Source: JACDAN01 sp963842235
GTDB taxonomy: Bacteria > Actinomycetota > Thermoleophilia > Gaiellales > Gaiellaceae
Assembly: GCA_963842235.1 (NCBI GenBank)
Contig: CAWJFT010000001.1
Location: forward strand, 558,001-622,000
Direction: 5' to 3'
Length of the DNA stretch: 64,000 nucleotides
Below the pieces are notes generated by a model. The model was given only the letters and a program-made list of their open reading frames with translations, was not told the DNA's origin and ran no database searches. Positions 16,891-26,781 of this stretch are shown piece after piece; position 1 is the first letter of the stretch, and each line of letters begins with the position of its first letter. The translations under genes and the position numbers were made by a program.

Positions 16891-17853
16891 CTAGAGTTCG
16901 ATTCGCTGGACGGCCGTGAAGCTACCTTCGGTCGCATCTGCTTCGTAGCGCTTCACCACCTCGATGCCGATGGCGAGGTCTTGGATCGCGAGCCCAGTGG
17001 AGTCGAAGACGGTGATCTCGTCGGGGCCTGCTCGTCCCTCGGCCTCCCCTGACAGCACGGCTCCGAGCTCGGTGACGCGCTCGCGTCCGAACGCTCCCGC
17101 CTCGACCGCGTGCACCAGGTCGCCGTTGTGGCTCGCCTGCTCCCAGTCGTCGCAAAAGACACGGACGCGGGCGAGCTCCTCGACCGCGATCTCCGCCTTT
17201 CCGGGCCCGTCTGCACCCATCAGGCTCGCGTGCTGGCCCGGAGCCAGGCTTCCTTCTGGGAACACGAGCTCATGGCCCGGCGTGACGGTGACGACGAGAT
17301 CCGCGCCCAACGCGGCCTCCCGGCTCTCAGCGACCTCCGCGCCGAGCTCGACCGCAGCGGCCTCGGCGCGGTCGAGATCGACGTCCCAGATCGACACCTG
17401 TCGGCCGCGGGCCAGGAACGTCCGCGCGGCGGCGCGGCCGTTGACCCCGGCGCCGATGACCGAGGCGGTCGCCGCGTCCTCCCGGCCGAGAACCTCCGCC
17501 GCCAACACGGCCGCGGCGCCGGTTCGCAGCGCCGTGACCGCCCCGGCGTCGAGCACGGCGACGGGCATGCCGTTGGACGCATCCGACAGGAGGACGAGAC
17601 CCGCCACCGTCGGCAGCCCCAGCGCCGGGTTCCCCGGAAACGACGTCACCCACTTCAGCAGCGCAAATCCGCCGCCGAGAGCCGGCATGGCCCGGAAGTC
17701 GCCCGCTGGATACGCCGGGACGTAGACCTTCGATGGCATCGACCACTCGCCGCGGGCATACGCCACGAACGCGTCGCGGACAACATCCACCGCCCGCTCG
17801 GGCGAGACAGCCGCCTCGACGTCCCGCGCGCTGAAGACCGGGACCGAGCTCAA
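16891..17853 (-). CDS. Ornithine cyclodeaminase / mu-crystallin family dehydrogenase
   Basis: This 320-residue protein has the family Rossmann motif VIGAGVNGRAAARTFLARG (about residue 130) and N-terminal substrate residues around MPSKVYVP and LLKWVTSFPGNPALGLPT. It could be an ornithine cyclodeaminase, an alanine dehydrogenase of the archaeal type or a ketimine reductase. The sequence alone does not decide. The TTG start is nested with the pntB stop (TTGA), so it is translationally coupled to the transhydrogenase operon. That hints at an NAD(P)H-linked role. Confidence 0.87.
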   Translation of the reverse strand: MSSVPVFSARDVEAAVSPERAVDVVRDAFVAYARGEWSMPSKVYVPAYPAGDFRAMPALGGGFALLKWVTSFPGNPALGLPTVAGLVLLSDASNGMPVAVLDAGAVTALRTGAAAVLAAEVLGREDAATASVIGAGVNGRAAARTFLARGRQVSIWDVDLDRAEAAAVELGAEVAESREAALGADLVVTVTPGHELVFPEGSLAPGQHASLMGADGPGKAEIAVEELARVRVFCDDWEQASHNGDLVHAVEAGAFGRERVTELGAVLSGEAEGRAGPDEITVFDSTGLAIQDLAIGIEVVKRYEADATEGSFTAVQRIEL

Positions 17854-19241
17854 ACGGCCTTGACGGACACCACGAGCTTCTCGAGCGCCGCCTTGGCGTC
17901 GTCGAACAGCATCACGGTCTTTGGGTCGTAGAACAGCGGATTGTCGACCCCAGCGAACCCGGGTGAGAGGCTGCGCTTGATGACGACGACGTTGTGCGCC
18001 TTGTCGACGTCGAGGATCGGCATGCCGTAGATCGGGTTTCCGGGCTGGTTCCGAGCTGCAGGATTGACGACGTCGTTCGCGCCGACGACGACGACGACGT
18101 CCGTCTGCGGGAATTCGGGGTTGATCTGCTCCATCTCGAACAGCTCGTCATAGGGGACATTCGCCTCTGCGAGCAGGACGTTCATGTGTCCCGGCATCCG
18201 GCCGGCGACGGGATGGATCGCGTAGCGCACGTCGATGCCCTTCTCGAGCAGCAGGTCGCCGAGGTTGCGGACGTCGTGCTGCGCCTGAGCGACTGCGAGC
18301 CCGTAGCCGGGGACGAAGATCACGCGGCGCGCATACGCCAGCATGTACGCGATGTCGTCCGCGGACGCGGTCCGGACGTTCCCGTCACCTCCGGCAACCG
18401 CACCTGCCGCGGCAGCCGCCGGCGCTGCACCGAACGCTCCGAACAGGGTCTGGCGCAGTGGCCGGCCCATCGCCTGGCCCATCTTGAGGGTGAGCAGCGT
18501 TCCTGAGGCGCCGACGAGCGTCCCGCCGATGATCAGCGCGGAGTTGTCGAGGACGAAGCCGGTTGAGGCGGCGGACAGGCCGGTGAACGCGTTCAGCAAC
18601 GAGATCACGACCGGCATGTCGGCCCCGCCGATCGGCAGGACGAAGAGCAGGCCGAGGACCAACGCGGCCACCATCACGAGCACGAGCCAAATGCCCTGCT
18701 CGGTCGTCGCCGTCAGGACGATCAGCACGACGAGCGCGGCGCCGAGCACCGCATTGATCGCGTTCTGCGCCGGAAAGACGATCGGACGGCCCGGGATGAG
18801 CTCCTGCAGCTTCCCGTAGGCGACGAGGCTCCCCCAAAAGCTCACCGATCCGACGAGGGCGGAAAACAGGATTCCGACGATGTGCTCGCCGCTGAGTCGC
18901 CCGCTCTCGGGCGCGAGGCGATGGAACTCCGCCGCTGCGATCAGGGCCGCGGCGCCGCCACCAACCCCGTTGAAGAGCGCCACCATCTGCGGTATGGCGG
19001 TCATCCGCACCATGCGGGCCGCCGCGACGCCGATCACCGACCCGAGCGCGATGCCCGCCAGCATGAGCCAGTAGGTGTCGATCTCCTCGATCGCGAAGGT
19101 GAAGCCGACGGCGATCGCCATGCCGAAGGCGGCGATCCAGTTCCCCATCCGGGCGGTCCTCGGGTGGGAGAGGCCACGGATGCCGAGGATCAGGCAAATC
19201 GCCGCGACCAGATAGGCCAGGTCGATCCAGGTGCGGCTCAC
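17850..19241 (-). CDS. pntB: NAD(P) transhydrogenase subunit beta
   Basis: PntB carries the NADP(H)-binding domain III and most of the membrane helices of the proton-pumping transhydrogenase. The 463 residues show eight or nine hydrophobic helices. The C-terminal NADP domain follows, with VPGYGLAVAQAQHDVRNL, HPVAGRMPGHMNVLLAEA, GANDVVNPAAR and VIKRSLSPGFAGVDNPLF. It is the third gene in a pntAa-pntAb-pntB set, the split-subunit arrangement of many actinobacteria. Confidence 0.96.
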   Translation of the reverse strand: MSRTWIDLAYLVAAICLILGIRGLSHPRTARMGNWIAAFGMAIAVGFTFAIEEIDTYWLMLAGIALGSVIGVAAARMVRMTAIPQMVALFNGVGGGAAALIAAAEFHRLAPESGRLSGEHIVGILFSALVGSVSFWGSLVAYGKLQELIPGRPIVFPAQNAINAVLGAALVVLIVLTATTEQGIWLVLVMVAALVLGLLFVLPIGGADMPVVISLLNAFTGLSAASTGFVLDNSALIIGGTLVGASGTLLTLKMGQAMGRPLRQTLFGAFGAAPAAAAAGAVAGGDGNVRTASADDIAYMLAYARRVIFVPGYGLAVAQAQHDVRNLGDLLLEKGIDVRYAIHPVAGRMPGHMNVLLAEANVPYDELFEMEQINPEFPQTDVVVVVGANDVVNPAARNQPGNPIYGMPILDVDKAHNVVVIKRSLSPGFAGVDNPLFYDPKTVMLFDDAKAALEKLVVSVKAV

Positions 19242-19247
19242 GGCGGG

Positions 19248-19547
19248 TTACTCGTCCTCGTGCTGCCGGCGCTGCTTGAACATCTCGAGCATCCGATCGG
19301 TGACGAGGAAGCCACCGACGATGTTGATCGTCCCGAAGACGACGGCCACGAAGCCGAGCGCCTTCTCGAGCGTCGAGTCGGCGGTGCCCACGATCAACAT
19401 CGCCCCGATGAGCACGATCCCGTGGATGGCGTTCGTGCCGGACATGAGCGGCGTGTGGAGCATCGTCGGCACCTTCGAGATCAACTCGAAGCCGAGGAAG
19501 ACGGCGAGCGCGAAGATCGTGAGCTCCGCGACCAGCTGCGCGCTCAC
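19248..19547 (-). CDS. pntAb: NAD(P) transhydrogenase subunit alpha, part 2 (membrane)
   Basis: This 99-residue membrane protein has three or four helices. It carries the conserved FLGFELISKVPTMLHTPLMSG-type segment and GTNAIHGIVLIGAM, which form part of the proton channel. In E. coli this piece is fused to PntA, but here it is separate. It lies six bases before pntB and overlaps the end of pntAa by four bases. Confidence 0.94.
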   Translation of the reverse strand: MSAQLVAELTIFALAVFLGFELISKVPTMLHTPLMSGTNAIHGIVLIGAMLIVGTADSTLEKALGFVAVVFGTINIVGGFLVTDRMLEMFKQRRQHEDE

Positions 19548-20641
19548 GCGGGAACGACCTCTCGCGTCACGCAGGTGTCTCTTGTGATCTCGTCGTCCCA
19601 GTCCAAGGCAAGCTCGCCTTCGGGCGCGAGATGCGTCAGCAGCGCCTGCACGTTGCGCGCGTAGAGCTGGCTCGCGTGGACGGGAACGAGGCTCGGCAGG
19701 TTCGTCGAGCCGACAATCGTGACCCCCTCACGGACGACGTCCTCGCCGGGCACGGTCAGCTCGCAGTTCCCGCCGGCTTCGGCGGCGAGGTCGACGATGA
19801 TCGAGCCCTGCCGCATGGCCTCGACCGCGCCGGCGGGAATCAACTTCGGCGCCGGGCGGCCCGGGATCAGCGCGGTCGTGATCACCACGTCGTATTCGGG
19901 CAGCCGCCGCTCGAGCTCCTCCTGCTGGCGCCGGCCCTCCTCCTCCGTGAGCTCCGTCGCATATCCACCGGCCGTCTCCTCGCCGACCACGCCGAGATCG
20001 AGGAACGAGGCGCCCAGGCTCTCGACCTGCTCCTTCACGACCGGACGCACGTCGAAGCCCCAGACGACCGCGCCGAGCCTCCGCGCCGTGGCGATCGCCT
20101 GCAGCCCGGCGACCCCCGCCCCGAGAACGAGAACCATCGCCGGCGGAACGGTTCCGGCCGCCGTCATCAGCATCGGAAAGAACCGCGGCAACCGGTCGGC
20201 GGCGATGAGCACGGCCTTGTAGCCGGAGACCGTGGCCTGGGACGAGAGCGCGTCCATGGGCTGCGCGCGCGTGATCCGGGGAATGGACTCGAGCGCGAAC
20301 CCGAGCACGCCCTTCCGCGCGAGACGCTCGATCCCTTCACGGTCGTCTAACGGCTGCAGGAACGCGATCAGGATCGAGCCTTCGGGCAGGAGCTCGACCT
20401 CCTCGGCGGTCGGCTTCTGCACTTTGACGACCGCCTCGGCCCGGCTCAACAGGTCTGCGCGCGACGAGACGATGGCCGCTCCCGCTTCCTCGAAGCGCCG
20501 GTCGGAGAACGAGGCCGCGGCCCCGGCGCCTGCTTCCACCTCGATCTCGAAGCCGGCGTCGACGAGTTTCGCGACGATCTCGGGGACGAGCGCCACTCGA
20601 CGCTCGCCCGGCCTGATCTCCTTGAGCACTGCCACCCGCAC
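19544..20641 (-). CDS. pntAa: NAD(P) transhydrogenase subunit alpha, part 1 (NAD-binding)
   Basis: This 365-residue soluble subunit binds NAD(H). It has the alanine-dehydrogenase-like fold: KEIRPGERRVALVPE at the start, PQATVSGYKAVL-like SSQATVSGYKAVL, the Rossmann motif VLVLGAGVAGLQAIATARRLGA, and the mobile loop region GGYATELTEEE. It begins with GTG and heads the operon. A divergent HD-GYP gene starts 52 bp away, so that gap must hold the promoters of both genes. Confidence 0.96.
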   Translation of the reverse strand: MRVAVLKEIRPGERRVALVPEIVAKLVDAGFEIEVEAGAGAAASFSDRRFEEAGAAIVSSRADLLSRAEAVVKVQKPTAEEVELLPEGSILIAFLQPLDDREGIERLARKGVLGFALESIPRITRAQPMDALSSQATVSGYKAVLIAADRLPRFFPMLMTAAGTVPPAMVLVLGAGVAGLQAIATARRLGAVVWGFDVRPVVKEQVESLGASFLDLGVVGEETAGGYATELTEEEGRRQQEELERRLPEYDVVITTALIPGRPAPKLIPAGAVEAMRQGSIIVDLAAEAGGNCELTVPGEDVVREGVTIVGSTNLPSLVPVHASQLYARNVQALLTHLAPEGELALDWDDEITRDTCVTREVVPA

Positions 20642-20693
20642 GGCGGGCGAATCCTAAAGAGGGAAAGGTGAGCGAGGGAGCGAAGACCCCGCC

Positions 20694-21278
20694 GTGGTTC
20701 TCGCTGCCCTTGCACAGGCGATCGAGTCGCACGACCCGTTCACGCGGGGTCATTCGGCCCGTGTGAGCTCGCTGGGCGCGGTGATCGCTCGCCGACTCGG
20801 ATGGACGAGGAAACGCCTGAGCGCCCTCCACATGGGAGGCCTTCTGCACGACGTCGGCAAGCTCAACCTCGACGAGGCCCTCCTGCTCAAGCCCGGCCCG
20901 CTCGACGCTCGTGAGTACGACGAGATCCGACGTCACCCGCTCGCAGGCGCTCGCTTGATCCGGAGCTTCGAGGCCTTGCGGCCGGCACTGCCGTACATCC
21001 TCTTCCATCACGAGCGCTGGGACGGCAGCGGCTACCCGACCGGGCGCTTCTGTGAGCAGATCCCGCTCGGCGCCAGGATCGTCGCCGTCGTGGACGCCTT
21101 CGATGCCATGACGTCCAACCGCCCGTATCGCGCCCCGCTGCCGCTGCAAAGCGCCTTCGCCGAGCTCAACCGCGGCGCCGGTACGCAGTTCGATCCCACC
21201 GTCGTTCGCGCTTTCTTCGGCGCGTGGAACGACGGCGAGCTCGGCCGGTTCGTGCCGGAGGAGCGCCTCAGCGCCTAG
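20694..21278 (+). CDS. HD-GYP domain phosphodiesterase (cyclic-di-GMP type)
   Basis: This 194-residue, nearly bare HD-GYP domain has TRGHSARVS, the metal-binding LHDVGKL, the RRHP His, HHERWDGSGYP and the DAFDAMTSNRPYR block. The residues needed to hydrolyse cyclic di-GMP appear present. No sensor domain is visible upstream. The GTG at 20694 begins directly at the first helix. A GTG at 20669 opens a different frame that stops early, so a lost N-terminal piece is possible. No diguanylate cyclase (GGDEF) is in the window. Confidence 0.85.
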   Translation: MVLAALAQAIESHDPFTRGHSARVSSLGAVIARRLGWTRKRLSALHMGGLLHDVGKLNLDEALLLKPGPLDAREYDEIRRHPLAGARLIRSFEALRPALPYILFHHERWDGSGYPTGRFCEQIPLGARIVAVVDAFDAMTSNRPYRAPLPLQSAFAELNRGAGTQFDPTVVRAFFGAWNDGELGRFVPEERLSA

Positions 21279-21281
21279 TCA

Positions 21282-22353
21282 TCAGAGCGCGGCCCAGACG
21301 TCCAGCTTCTGCTTCGTGCGCCGGATGACCTCGTCGGTGAACTCGTCCGTCGCCGCATGGCCGCCGAGATCCGCCGTGCGCACCCCGTCGGCAACGGCTT
21401 CGAGGCAGGCCTCGCGGATCGCCCGTCCCGCCTGCTGGGCGTCCTCGTCCCCGTAGCCGAGGAGCGCGGCTGCGGCCAGGATCATCGCCATCGGGTTCGC
21501 GATGTTCTTGCCCTGGAGCGCGGGCGCGGTCCCGTGCGCCGCCTCGGCCATGACCGCATCAGGCACGTAGTCGTCGTCGAACGCGACGAGCAGCGATTCG
21601 GCTCCGGCGATCGAGCCGAAGAGCGGCAGGACGAGGTCGGACAGGACGTCGCCGTCCCGGTTCAGCGCCGGAATCACGAGCGGCGCGCCGCTCGAAGTGA
21701 CGAGGTAGGCGAAGGTCGCGTCGATCAGCTGCGGTTCGTACGGCACGTCGGGATGGCGCTCGGCCGCCGCGTCCATCTCCTCCTTCAACAGCCCTTCGTA
21801 CACCGGACTGACGGTGTATTTGGGACCGCCGAACACCTTGGCGCCGGTGCGCTCTGCCAGCCGGAACGAGAACTCGGCGACGGCGCGGCAGATCCGGCGC
21901 TCGATCCGCTCTGTGCGGAACGCGACCTCGTCCTCGCCCTCGCCCTCGCGCCATTCCTTCGCGCCGTAGGCGTCTCCGACCGCCATCCGCACGACCGAGA
22001 TCGGCGCATGGACGCCGCCGAGTGGGACGACGCCGGGGATCCGGCGTCCGGTACGGACGATGACCCGTCCGCCGATCTCCTCGCGGAGGATGCGGTTCGG
22101 CGAGCCGACGTCACCGGCGCCCTCCGGCGTGACCGTCGCGGCCTTCAGGCCGAGCCCGTGCTCCTTGATCGCAGCCGCGGCCTCGTACACGACGGCGTTG
22201 TTTGGTCTCCCGCCGCGACTCGAGCGAGAGGTCGAAACGCGGAAGCTCGAGCGCGAGGCCGGTCACATCGGGCGCGAGAACGCGCAGCGCCTCCTCGAGC
22301 AGCTCCTGCCCGGTTTCGTCTCCCTCGAGCACGACGATCGTGTTCGCGTCCAC
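21282..22353 (-). CDS. Isocitrate/isopropylmalate dehydrogenase family protein, one frame break
   Basis: The N-terminus (GTG 22353, DANTIVVLEGDETGQELLEEAL) and the rest (VVYEAAAAIKEHGLGL onward) lie in different frames. A single extra A in an AAA run near 22196-22200 joins them, giving about 356 residues. Conserved features are the substrate loop SPNRILREEIGG and the late block AEAAHGTAPALQGKNIANPMAM. HGTAP favours isocitrate dehydrogenase over isopropylmalate dehydrogenase (HGSAP). The usual Tyr/Lys region (PKYTVSPVYEGLLKEEM) and the metal Asp in FDDDYVPD are present. It would supply 2-oxoglutarate to the TCA cycle, alongside aconitase in this window. Sequencing error is likely. Confidence 0.8.
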
Positions 22354-22410
22354 GGGGAGCGATTCTAGGTGGGGATTGAAATGGGCTGAGATGGAGAGAA
22401 CACGCGGACG

Positions 22411-23427
22411 ATGCCAAGGCGACGTGGATGGACACGCGTGGGCTCTCGGCGGCACTTCCGCTACGAGGACGCGCGAGGGAACCGCATCACCGACCCGGAG
22501 CAGCTCGAGCGGATCGAGTCTCTGGCGATTCCCCCGGCGTGGAAGGACGTCTGGATCTCGCCCCGCCCGGGCACGAAGCTTCAGGCGACCGGGGTGGATG
22601 CCGCCGGTCGCCGGCAATACCTCTACCACCCGGCCTTTCGCGCCCAGCAAGAGCAGGCGAAATACGACAGGCTGATCCGCTTCGCCGAGAACCTTCCGGA
22701 CCTCCGCAAAGCGATGTCCAAGCACCTGGACGGCGAGGAATACAGCTGGGAGTGGACGAGCGCCGTCGCAGTGCGCCTGATCAATCTCGGCTGGTTTCGC
22801 GTCGGCTCCGAGCGGTACGTGAAGAAATACCGCACGTTCGGCGTTACGACGCTGAACAAGAACCACGTGACGGTGCGCGGAAACCGCGTGGCGTTTCGCT
22901 ATCGCGGCAAGCGCCGCCTCCTGGTGCATACCGCCGTCGTCGACGAGGGGCTCGCAACGGCGATTCGTGCGCTGCTGGAGCTACCGGGCGGGCGACGACT
23001 CTTCCGTTACGTCACAGACGGCGAGACCTTCGACCTCAATGCCCGAAAGCTCAACGAATACATCGACGAGCACATGGGAGAGGAATTCACCGCGAAGGAC
23101 TTCCGCACGTGGGGCGGGACGCTGACCGCGGCAATCAGTTTTGCGGAGCATGGGATTCCCAGAACGGAAACCGAAGCCAAACGCGTTGTGGCTGCGACGA
23201 TGCGGACAGTCGGCGAGAAGCTCGGAAACACCGCAGCCGTAGCAAGATCGTCATACGTCAGCCCTGCGGTCATCGAGCAGTATGTCGACGGCCGTACGAT
23301 CGACGACTTTCGGCCTCGGCATTTGCGCGTCGTCGGCGCTCGGGACACCGGTCTCGACCGTGAAGAACACGCATTGCTGTCCTTGCTTCGCTCCTGGCGG
23401 ATTCGTCAAGGGCTCGCAGCGGCGTAG
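22411..23427 (+). CDS. DNA topoisomerase IB (poxvirus-like)
   Basis: This type IB topoisomerase relaxes supercoils through a 3'-phosphotyrosine. The 338 residues show the N-terminal DNA clamp (RYEDARGNRITDPEQ, IPPAWKDVWISP) and the catalytic domain. Catalytic-region motifs include VRLINLGWFRVGSERY, Lys in TTLNKNHV, Arg in FRTWGGT, and the nucleophile Tyr in RSSYVSPAVIEQY. Bacterial copies of this family are common in actinobacteria and proteobacteria. It is transcribed away from the dehydrogenase gene across a 57 bp gap. Confidence 0.94.
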   Translation: MPRRRGWTRVGSRRHFRYEDARGNRITDPEQLERIESLAIPPAWKDVWISPRPGTKLQATGVDAAGRRQYLYHPAFRAQQEQAKYDRLIRFAENLPDLRKAMSKHLDGEEYSWEWTSAVAVRLINLGWFRVGSERYVKKYRTFGVTTLNKNHVTVRGNRVAFRYRGKRRLLVHTAVVDEGLATAIRALLELPGGRRLFRYVTDGETFDLNARKLNEYIDEHMGEEFTAKDFRTWGGTLTAAISFAEHGIPRTETEAKRVVAATMRTVGEKLGNTAAVARSSYVSPAVIEQYVDGRTIDDFRPRHLRVVGARDTGLDREEHALLSLLRSWRIRQGLAAA

Positions 23428-23486
23428 TTTTCTCTTAGGATTTTCGGTAAGCTCGCCGTAATCTTCGCGGAAAAGGAGTGTCGAAC

Positions 23487-23684
23487 TTGGCTCGAAAGAC
23501 TGTTCTCGTTTGCGACAGCTGCGGAAAGGAAGTCGGGGAAGGAAAGGGCGCGACGATGCGCCTGACCTATACGGATGCCCGCCGGGGCGCCAAGCAGGCT
23601 GATCTCTGCGACGACTGTGCTGGCACCACGCCAGGACGCGCAGTGGCCCGCAGAGGGCGCCGGCCGCGGGCCGCAGCAGCGTAA
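23487..23684 (+). CDS. Small zinc-ribbon protein with basic tail
   Basis: This 65-residue protein has two CxxC pairs (VCDSCGK and LCDDCAG, about 30 residues apart) that probably bind zinc. A basic tail (GRAVARRGRRPRAAAA) resembles a DNA- or RNA-binding AT-hook-like end (GRRPR). The ribosome-binding site AAGGAG at 23473-23478 decides the start. It overlaps a GTG at 23478 but sits eight bases before TTG 23487, which is therefore preferred. Such proteins resemble the C-terminal half of Lsr2-type small proteins but are not assignable to a function. Confidence 0.7.
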   Translation: MARKTVLVCDSCGKEVGEGKGATMRLTYTDARRGAKQADLCDDCAGTTPGRAVARRGRRPRAAAA

Positions 23685-23691
23685 GAACGGC

Positions 23692-23725
23692 TCAGGCCTT
23701 CCGTAGCGCGCAGCGCAAGGCCTGA
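23692..23725. terminator. Possible hairpin after the zinc-ribbon gene
   Basis: Perfect nine-base arms TCAGGCCTT and AAGGCCTGA flank a 16-base GC-rich loop, eight bases after the stop codon at 23684. There is no T-tract, so it may be a Rho-assisted or mRNA-stabilising hairpin rather than an intrinsic terminator. Confidence 0.4.
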
Positions 23726-23761
23726 TCCGGAACCGTCAGAGGCCAGGTCTACGATAGGCCG

Positions 23762-25681
23762 ATGGCCCTGACATTGCTGGTCGGGCCGGCGAACGCCGGC
23801 AAAATCGAGCGTTTGCTCGACCGGTACCTGGCCGCACTCGACCAGGACCCGATTCTCATCGTGCCGAACCGGCCGGACGTCGAATGGGCCGAACGCGAGC
23901 TGCTGGAGCGAAGGCATGCGCTCCTCGGGGGCTGGATCGGGACCTTTCCGGACCTGTTCCAGTACCTCGCCGAAGGACATCCCGACCGGCGGCCGGTCAC
24001 GACCGAGGCCCAGCAGGCGCTCGTCCTCCGCAGGGCCGTTGCGCGCACCCCGCTCAACGGGCTCGGGAGCTCGGCCCGCTCGTCCGGGTTCACCGACGCG
24101 CTTCGCGACGCGATCGCCGAGGTGGAAGCCGGACTGATCTCAGCGGACGATCTTCAAGGGCCGCTCGGTGGCCTCTACACGTCTTACCGCAAGGAGCTCG
24201 ACAACCTGCGGCTCTGGGACCTGCAGCTGCTGCGCGCGGCAGCTGCCGAGCGGCTTGCGCGCGACCTGGGCTCCTGGGAAAGACAGCCCGTCTTTGCGTA
24301 CGGCTTCGAGGATCTCACCGCGGCAGAATGGGTGCTGCTCGAGACGCTCGCCGGGCGCACCCAGGTCACCGTCTCGCTTCCCTACGAGCCGGGCCGCCCG
24401 GCGTTCGAGTGGCTCGGTGATACCTCGCAGGGGCTGCAGAAGCTGGCAGGATCGGTTGAGGAGCTGGCGCCACGCTACGACGAGGTCGCGCACCCTGCGC
24501 TTGCGCACCTGGAACGGGCGCTCTTCGGCGGCCGGACGGAGCAGGCGCCCGCACTCGAGGGAGCGATCCGCTTCTTCGAGGGCGCCGGTTCGCGCGGCAC
24601 TCTGGAGCTCGTCGGCGAGGCGGTCCTGGAGCTGCTCCGCGGGGGAACTGAAGCTGCCGAGATCGGCGTCGTCGTCCCGTCGCTCGAGCGCTGGCGGGGC
24701 CCCGTGGAGACCGCGTTCGGAACGCTCGGGATCCCGTATGCGGTCGACGCGCCGCTCCGGCTCGGCCAGACGGCGTACGGGCAGGCCCTCCTCGCGCTCC
24801 TGCGCTTTGCCTGGGCCGGCGCCGAGCGCGGCGAGCTCTTCCGCTACCTCCGTTCGCCGTACTCGGGCCTCAGGCGCCACAGCGTCGACTTCGTCGAGGG
24901 GCGGCTCCGCGGCCGAGCGATCTCTGCGTCAGGCCGCGTCGAAGAGGAGCTCGAGGCGCTCCGGGAGGCGCGCCTGCCCGCGCTCGACGCCGTCAGGTCG
25001 GCAAGCTCGCCGCTCGAGGCCGTTCGCGAGCTGTCGGTATCGATGCTTCGCGGCGCCCACGGGGTCGAGCAGCCTCCGGCGGACGAGCCTTCACGTGACG
25101 ATCTCCGCGCTTACGAGAGCTGCCGCCGTCTCCTGAAGGATCTCGAAGGCTGGGAGCAGATCGCCGAACCGGTCTCGCGCGAGGACGTCATCGCGGCGCT
25201 CGAGCGGGCGACGGTGCGCCAACCGTCCACGACCGACGCGGGCCGCGTTCCCGTCCTCGACCTCATGCGCGCTCGGACCCGCCGGTTCGAGCACGTGTTC
25301 ATCCTGGGCCTGGAGGAAGGCGATCTCCCGCGCCGCTCACCCGCGACGCCGTTTCTGGACGACGACGAGCGCCGGCGTCTCGGTCCCCGGCTGCGCCGTG
25401 CGGATGCGCTCACCCGCGACCGCTACCTCTTCTACACGGCCTGCACGCGCCCCACGCAGCGCCTCTACCTCGTCAGGGAGGCCGCGTCCGACGAGGGCAG
25501 TCCACGTGAGGCCAGCCCGTTCTGGGAAGAGGTCGTGGGCCTCTTTCCGGCCGAGGAAGTCGGCTCGCTGGACGACCCGCCGCCCGCTCTCCTCGCTGAC
25601 CTGGCGCCTGGAGTCGGCTCCGAGCGAGCGGGAGCGGCTGCGCGCGCTCGCGATTCTCTCGGCCGATCCGAACCGTCGTGA
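23762..25681 (+). CDS. AddB/RexB-like recombination nuclease subunit, N-terminal part
   Basis: AddB and AddA form a helicase-nuclease that resects double-strand breaks. This part begins LTLLVGPANAGK, a degenerate P-loop, and keeps the inactive-helicase fold. Late motifs include FEHVFILGLEEGDLPRRSP and RYLFYTACTRPTQRLYLVR, equivalents of helicase motifs V and VI. In-family sequence ends at about 25600 (PPPALLADL), and the final 25 or so residues before the stop are out of frame. The nuclease half continues one base out of phase. The addA-like gene follows 100 bp after that. Confidence 0.87.
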   Translation: MALTLLVGPANAGKIERLLDRYLAALDQDPILIVPNRPDVEWAERELLERRHALLGGWIGTFPDLFQYLAEGHPDRRPVTTEAQQALVLRRAVARTPLNGLGSSARSSGFTDALRDAIAEVEAGLISADDLQGPLGGLYTSYRKELDNLRLWDLQLLRAAAAERLARDLGSWERQPVFAYGFEDLTAAEWVLLETLAGRTQVTVSLPYEPGRPAFEWLGDTSQGLQKLAGSVEELAPRYDEVAHPALAHLERALFGGRTEQAPALEGAIRFFEGAGSRGTLELVGEAVLELLRGGTEAAEIGVVVPSLERWRGPVETAFGTLGIPYAVDAPLRLGQTAYGQALLALLRFAWAGAERGELFRYLRSPYSGLRRHSVDFVEGRLRGRAISASGRVEEELEALREARLPALDAVRSASSPLEAVRELSVSMLRGAHGVEQPPADEPSRDDLRAYESCRRLLKDLEGWEQIAEPVSREDVIAALERATVRQPSTTDAGRVPVLDLMRARTRRFEHVFILGLEEGDLPRRSPATPFLDDDERRRLGPRLRRADALTRDRYLFYTACTRPTQRLYLVREAASDEGSPREASPFWEEVVGLFPAEEVGSLDDPPPALLADLAPGVGSERAGAAARARDSLGRSEPS

Positions 25682-26681
25682 CGAGGCCGACGCCTTGGCG
25701 CGGGCGAACGGCTGGAAGCGGAAGCTGGATCGCGCACACGGCGCGCTGCAGCGGCCGACACGGCTGACCCATCCCGCTGTCCTGGAGCAACTCGAGGCTC
25801 GGAAGGTCTTCAACGTCACCGAGCTCGAGCGCTTCGCCGATTGCTCCTCTGCGTGGTTCATCGACCGGGTGCTGGACCCGAAGACGATCGATCCGGAGGT
25901 CGACCCAAGGCTCCGCGGCTCGATCGCCCACAGCGCGCTCTTCAAGTTCTTCACGGGCTTCCCGAAGGTGCTCGGCAGCGACCGGATCCAGGCCGAGCAG
26001 GTCGAGGACGCCGTCCGTTTCATGCGCGAGTGCCTCGAGCAGGCGTTGAGCGGCATTCGCCTGGAGATGACGGAGCTGCAGCGACGGGAGTTGGAGCAGA
26101 CGCTGTCGCGCGACCTTGAGCGTCTGGTTCGCGCCGAGGCGGCCGCCGACTCGCCGCTCGAGCCGCGTCAGTTCGAGGTCGCGTTCGGGAGCGAGCGGTC
26201 TGCGCCGGAGCTCCAGCGCGGCCTCGAGCTCGGCGAGGACCTCGTCCTCTCAGGGAAGATCGACCGGATCGACATCGAGCCGCTCAGCGCGCGCGGGATC
26301 GTCCAGGACTACAAAGCCGGCAAGCACGCTCCGTCGGCGCGCGAGATGGAGAAGGAGCTCCGCCTCCAGATCCCGCTCTACATGCTCGTGCTCCGTGACC
26401 TCGTCGGGATCGAGCCCCTGGGCGGCCTCTACCGGCCGCTGGCCGGCGGGCGCAGGCCGCGCGGCCTCCTGCGCGCGGACGCCAAGGAGGACGTCGGCGG
26501 CTACTCGCGGAACGACTACCTGGACGACGAGTCCTTCTGGGCACAGGTCGAGAATGCTCGGAAGACGGCCCGCGAGCTTGCGGGCCACATCCGCGCCGGA
26601 AACGTCCGGCACAACCCGAAGGGCGGCGAGTGCCCGACCTGGTGCGACCTCTGGCCGATCTGCCGCGTGGAGCGGGCATGA
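25594..26681 (+). CDS. AddB-like subunit, C-terminal Fe-S nuclease part
   Basis: This continues the AddB-like protein after a +1 shift near 25600 (readable from SAPSERERLRALAILSADP). It contains a PD-(D/E)xK nuclease: Asp in SGKIDRID, then VQDYKAGKH. Four Cys suited to an iron-sulfur cluster are present, one upstream (FADCSSAWF) and three at the end (CPTWCDLWPIC). This Cys layout is characteristic of AddB. Together with the front part the protein is about 970 residues. One inserted base restores the whole reading frame. Confidence 0.87.
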
Positions 26682-26781
26682 CGAGACATCGCTTGCGATG
26701 TCTCCATCAGGCCGTGCGGGCTTTGGCCGTGCGGCCGTCTGAAATGACCGGTCGACGCGCTGGGACTCTGGAGATCTGGCT

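Noticed and set aside
23692..23725. Strong intrinsic terminator after the zinc-ribbon gene
   Set aside because: The arms are perfect but there is no T-tract, so I list it only as a possible hairpin.
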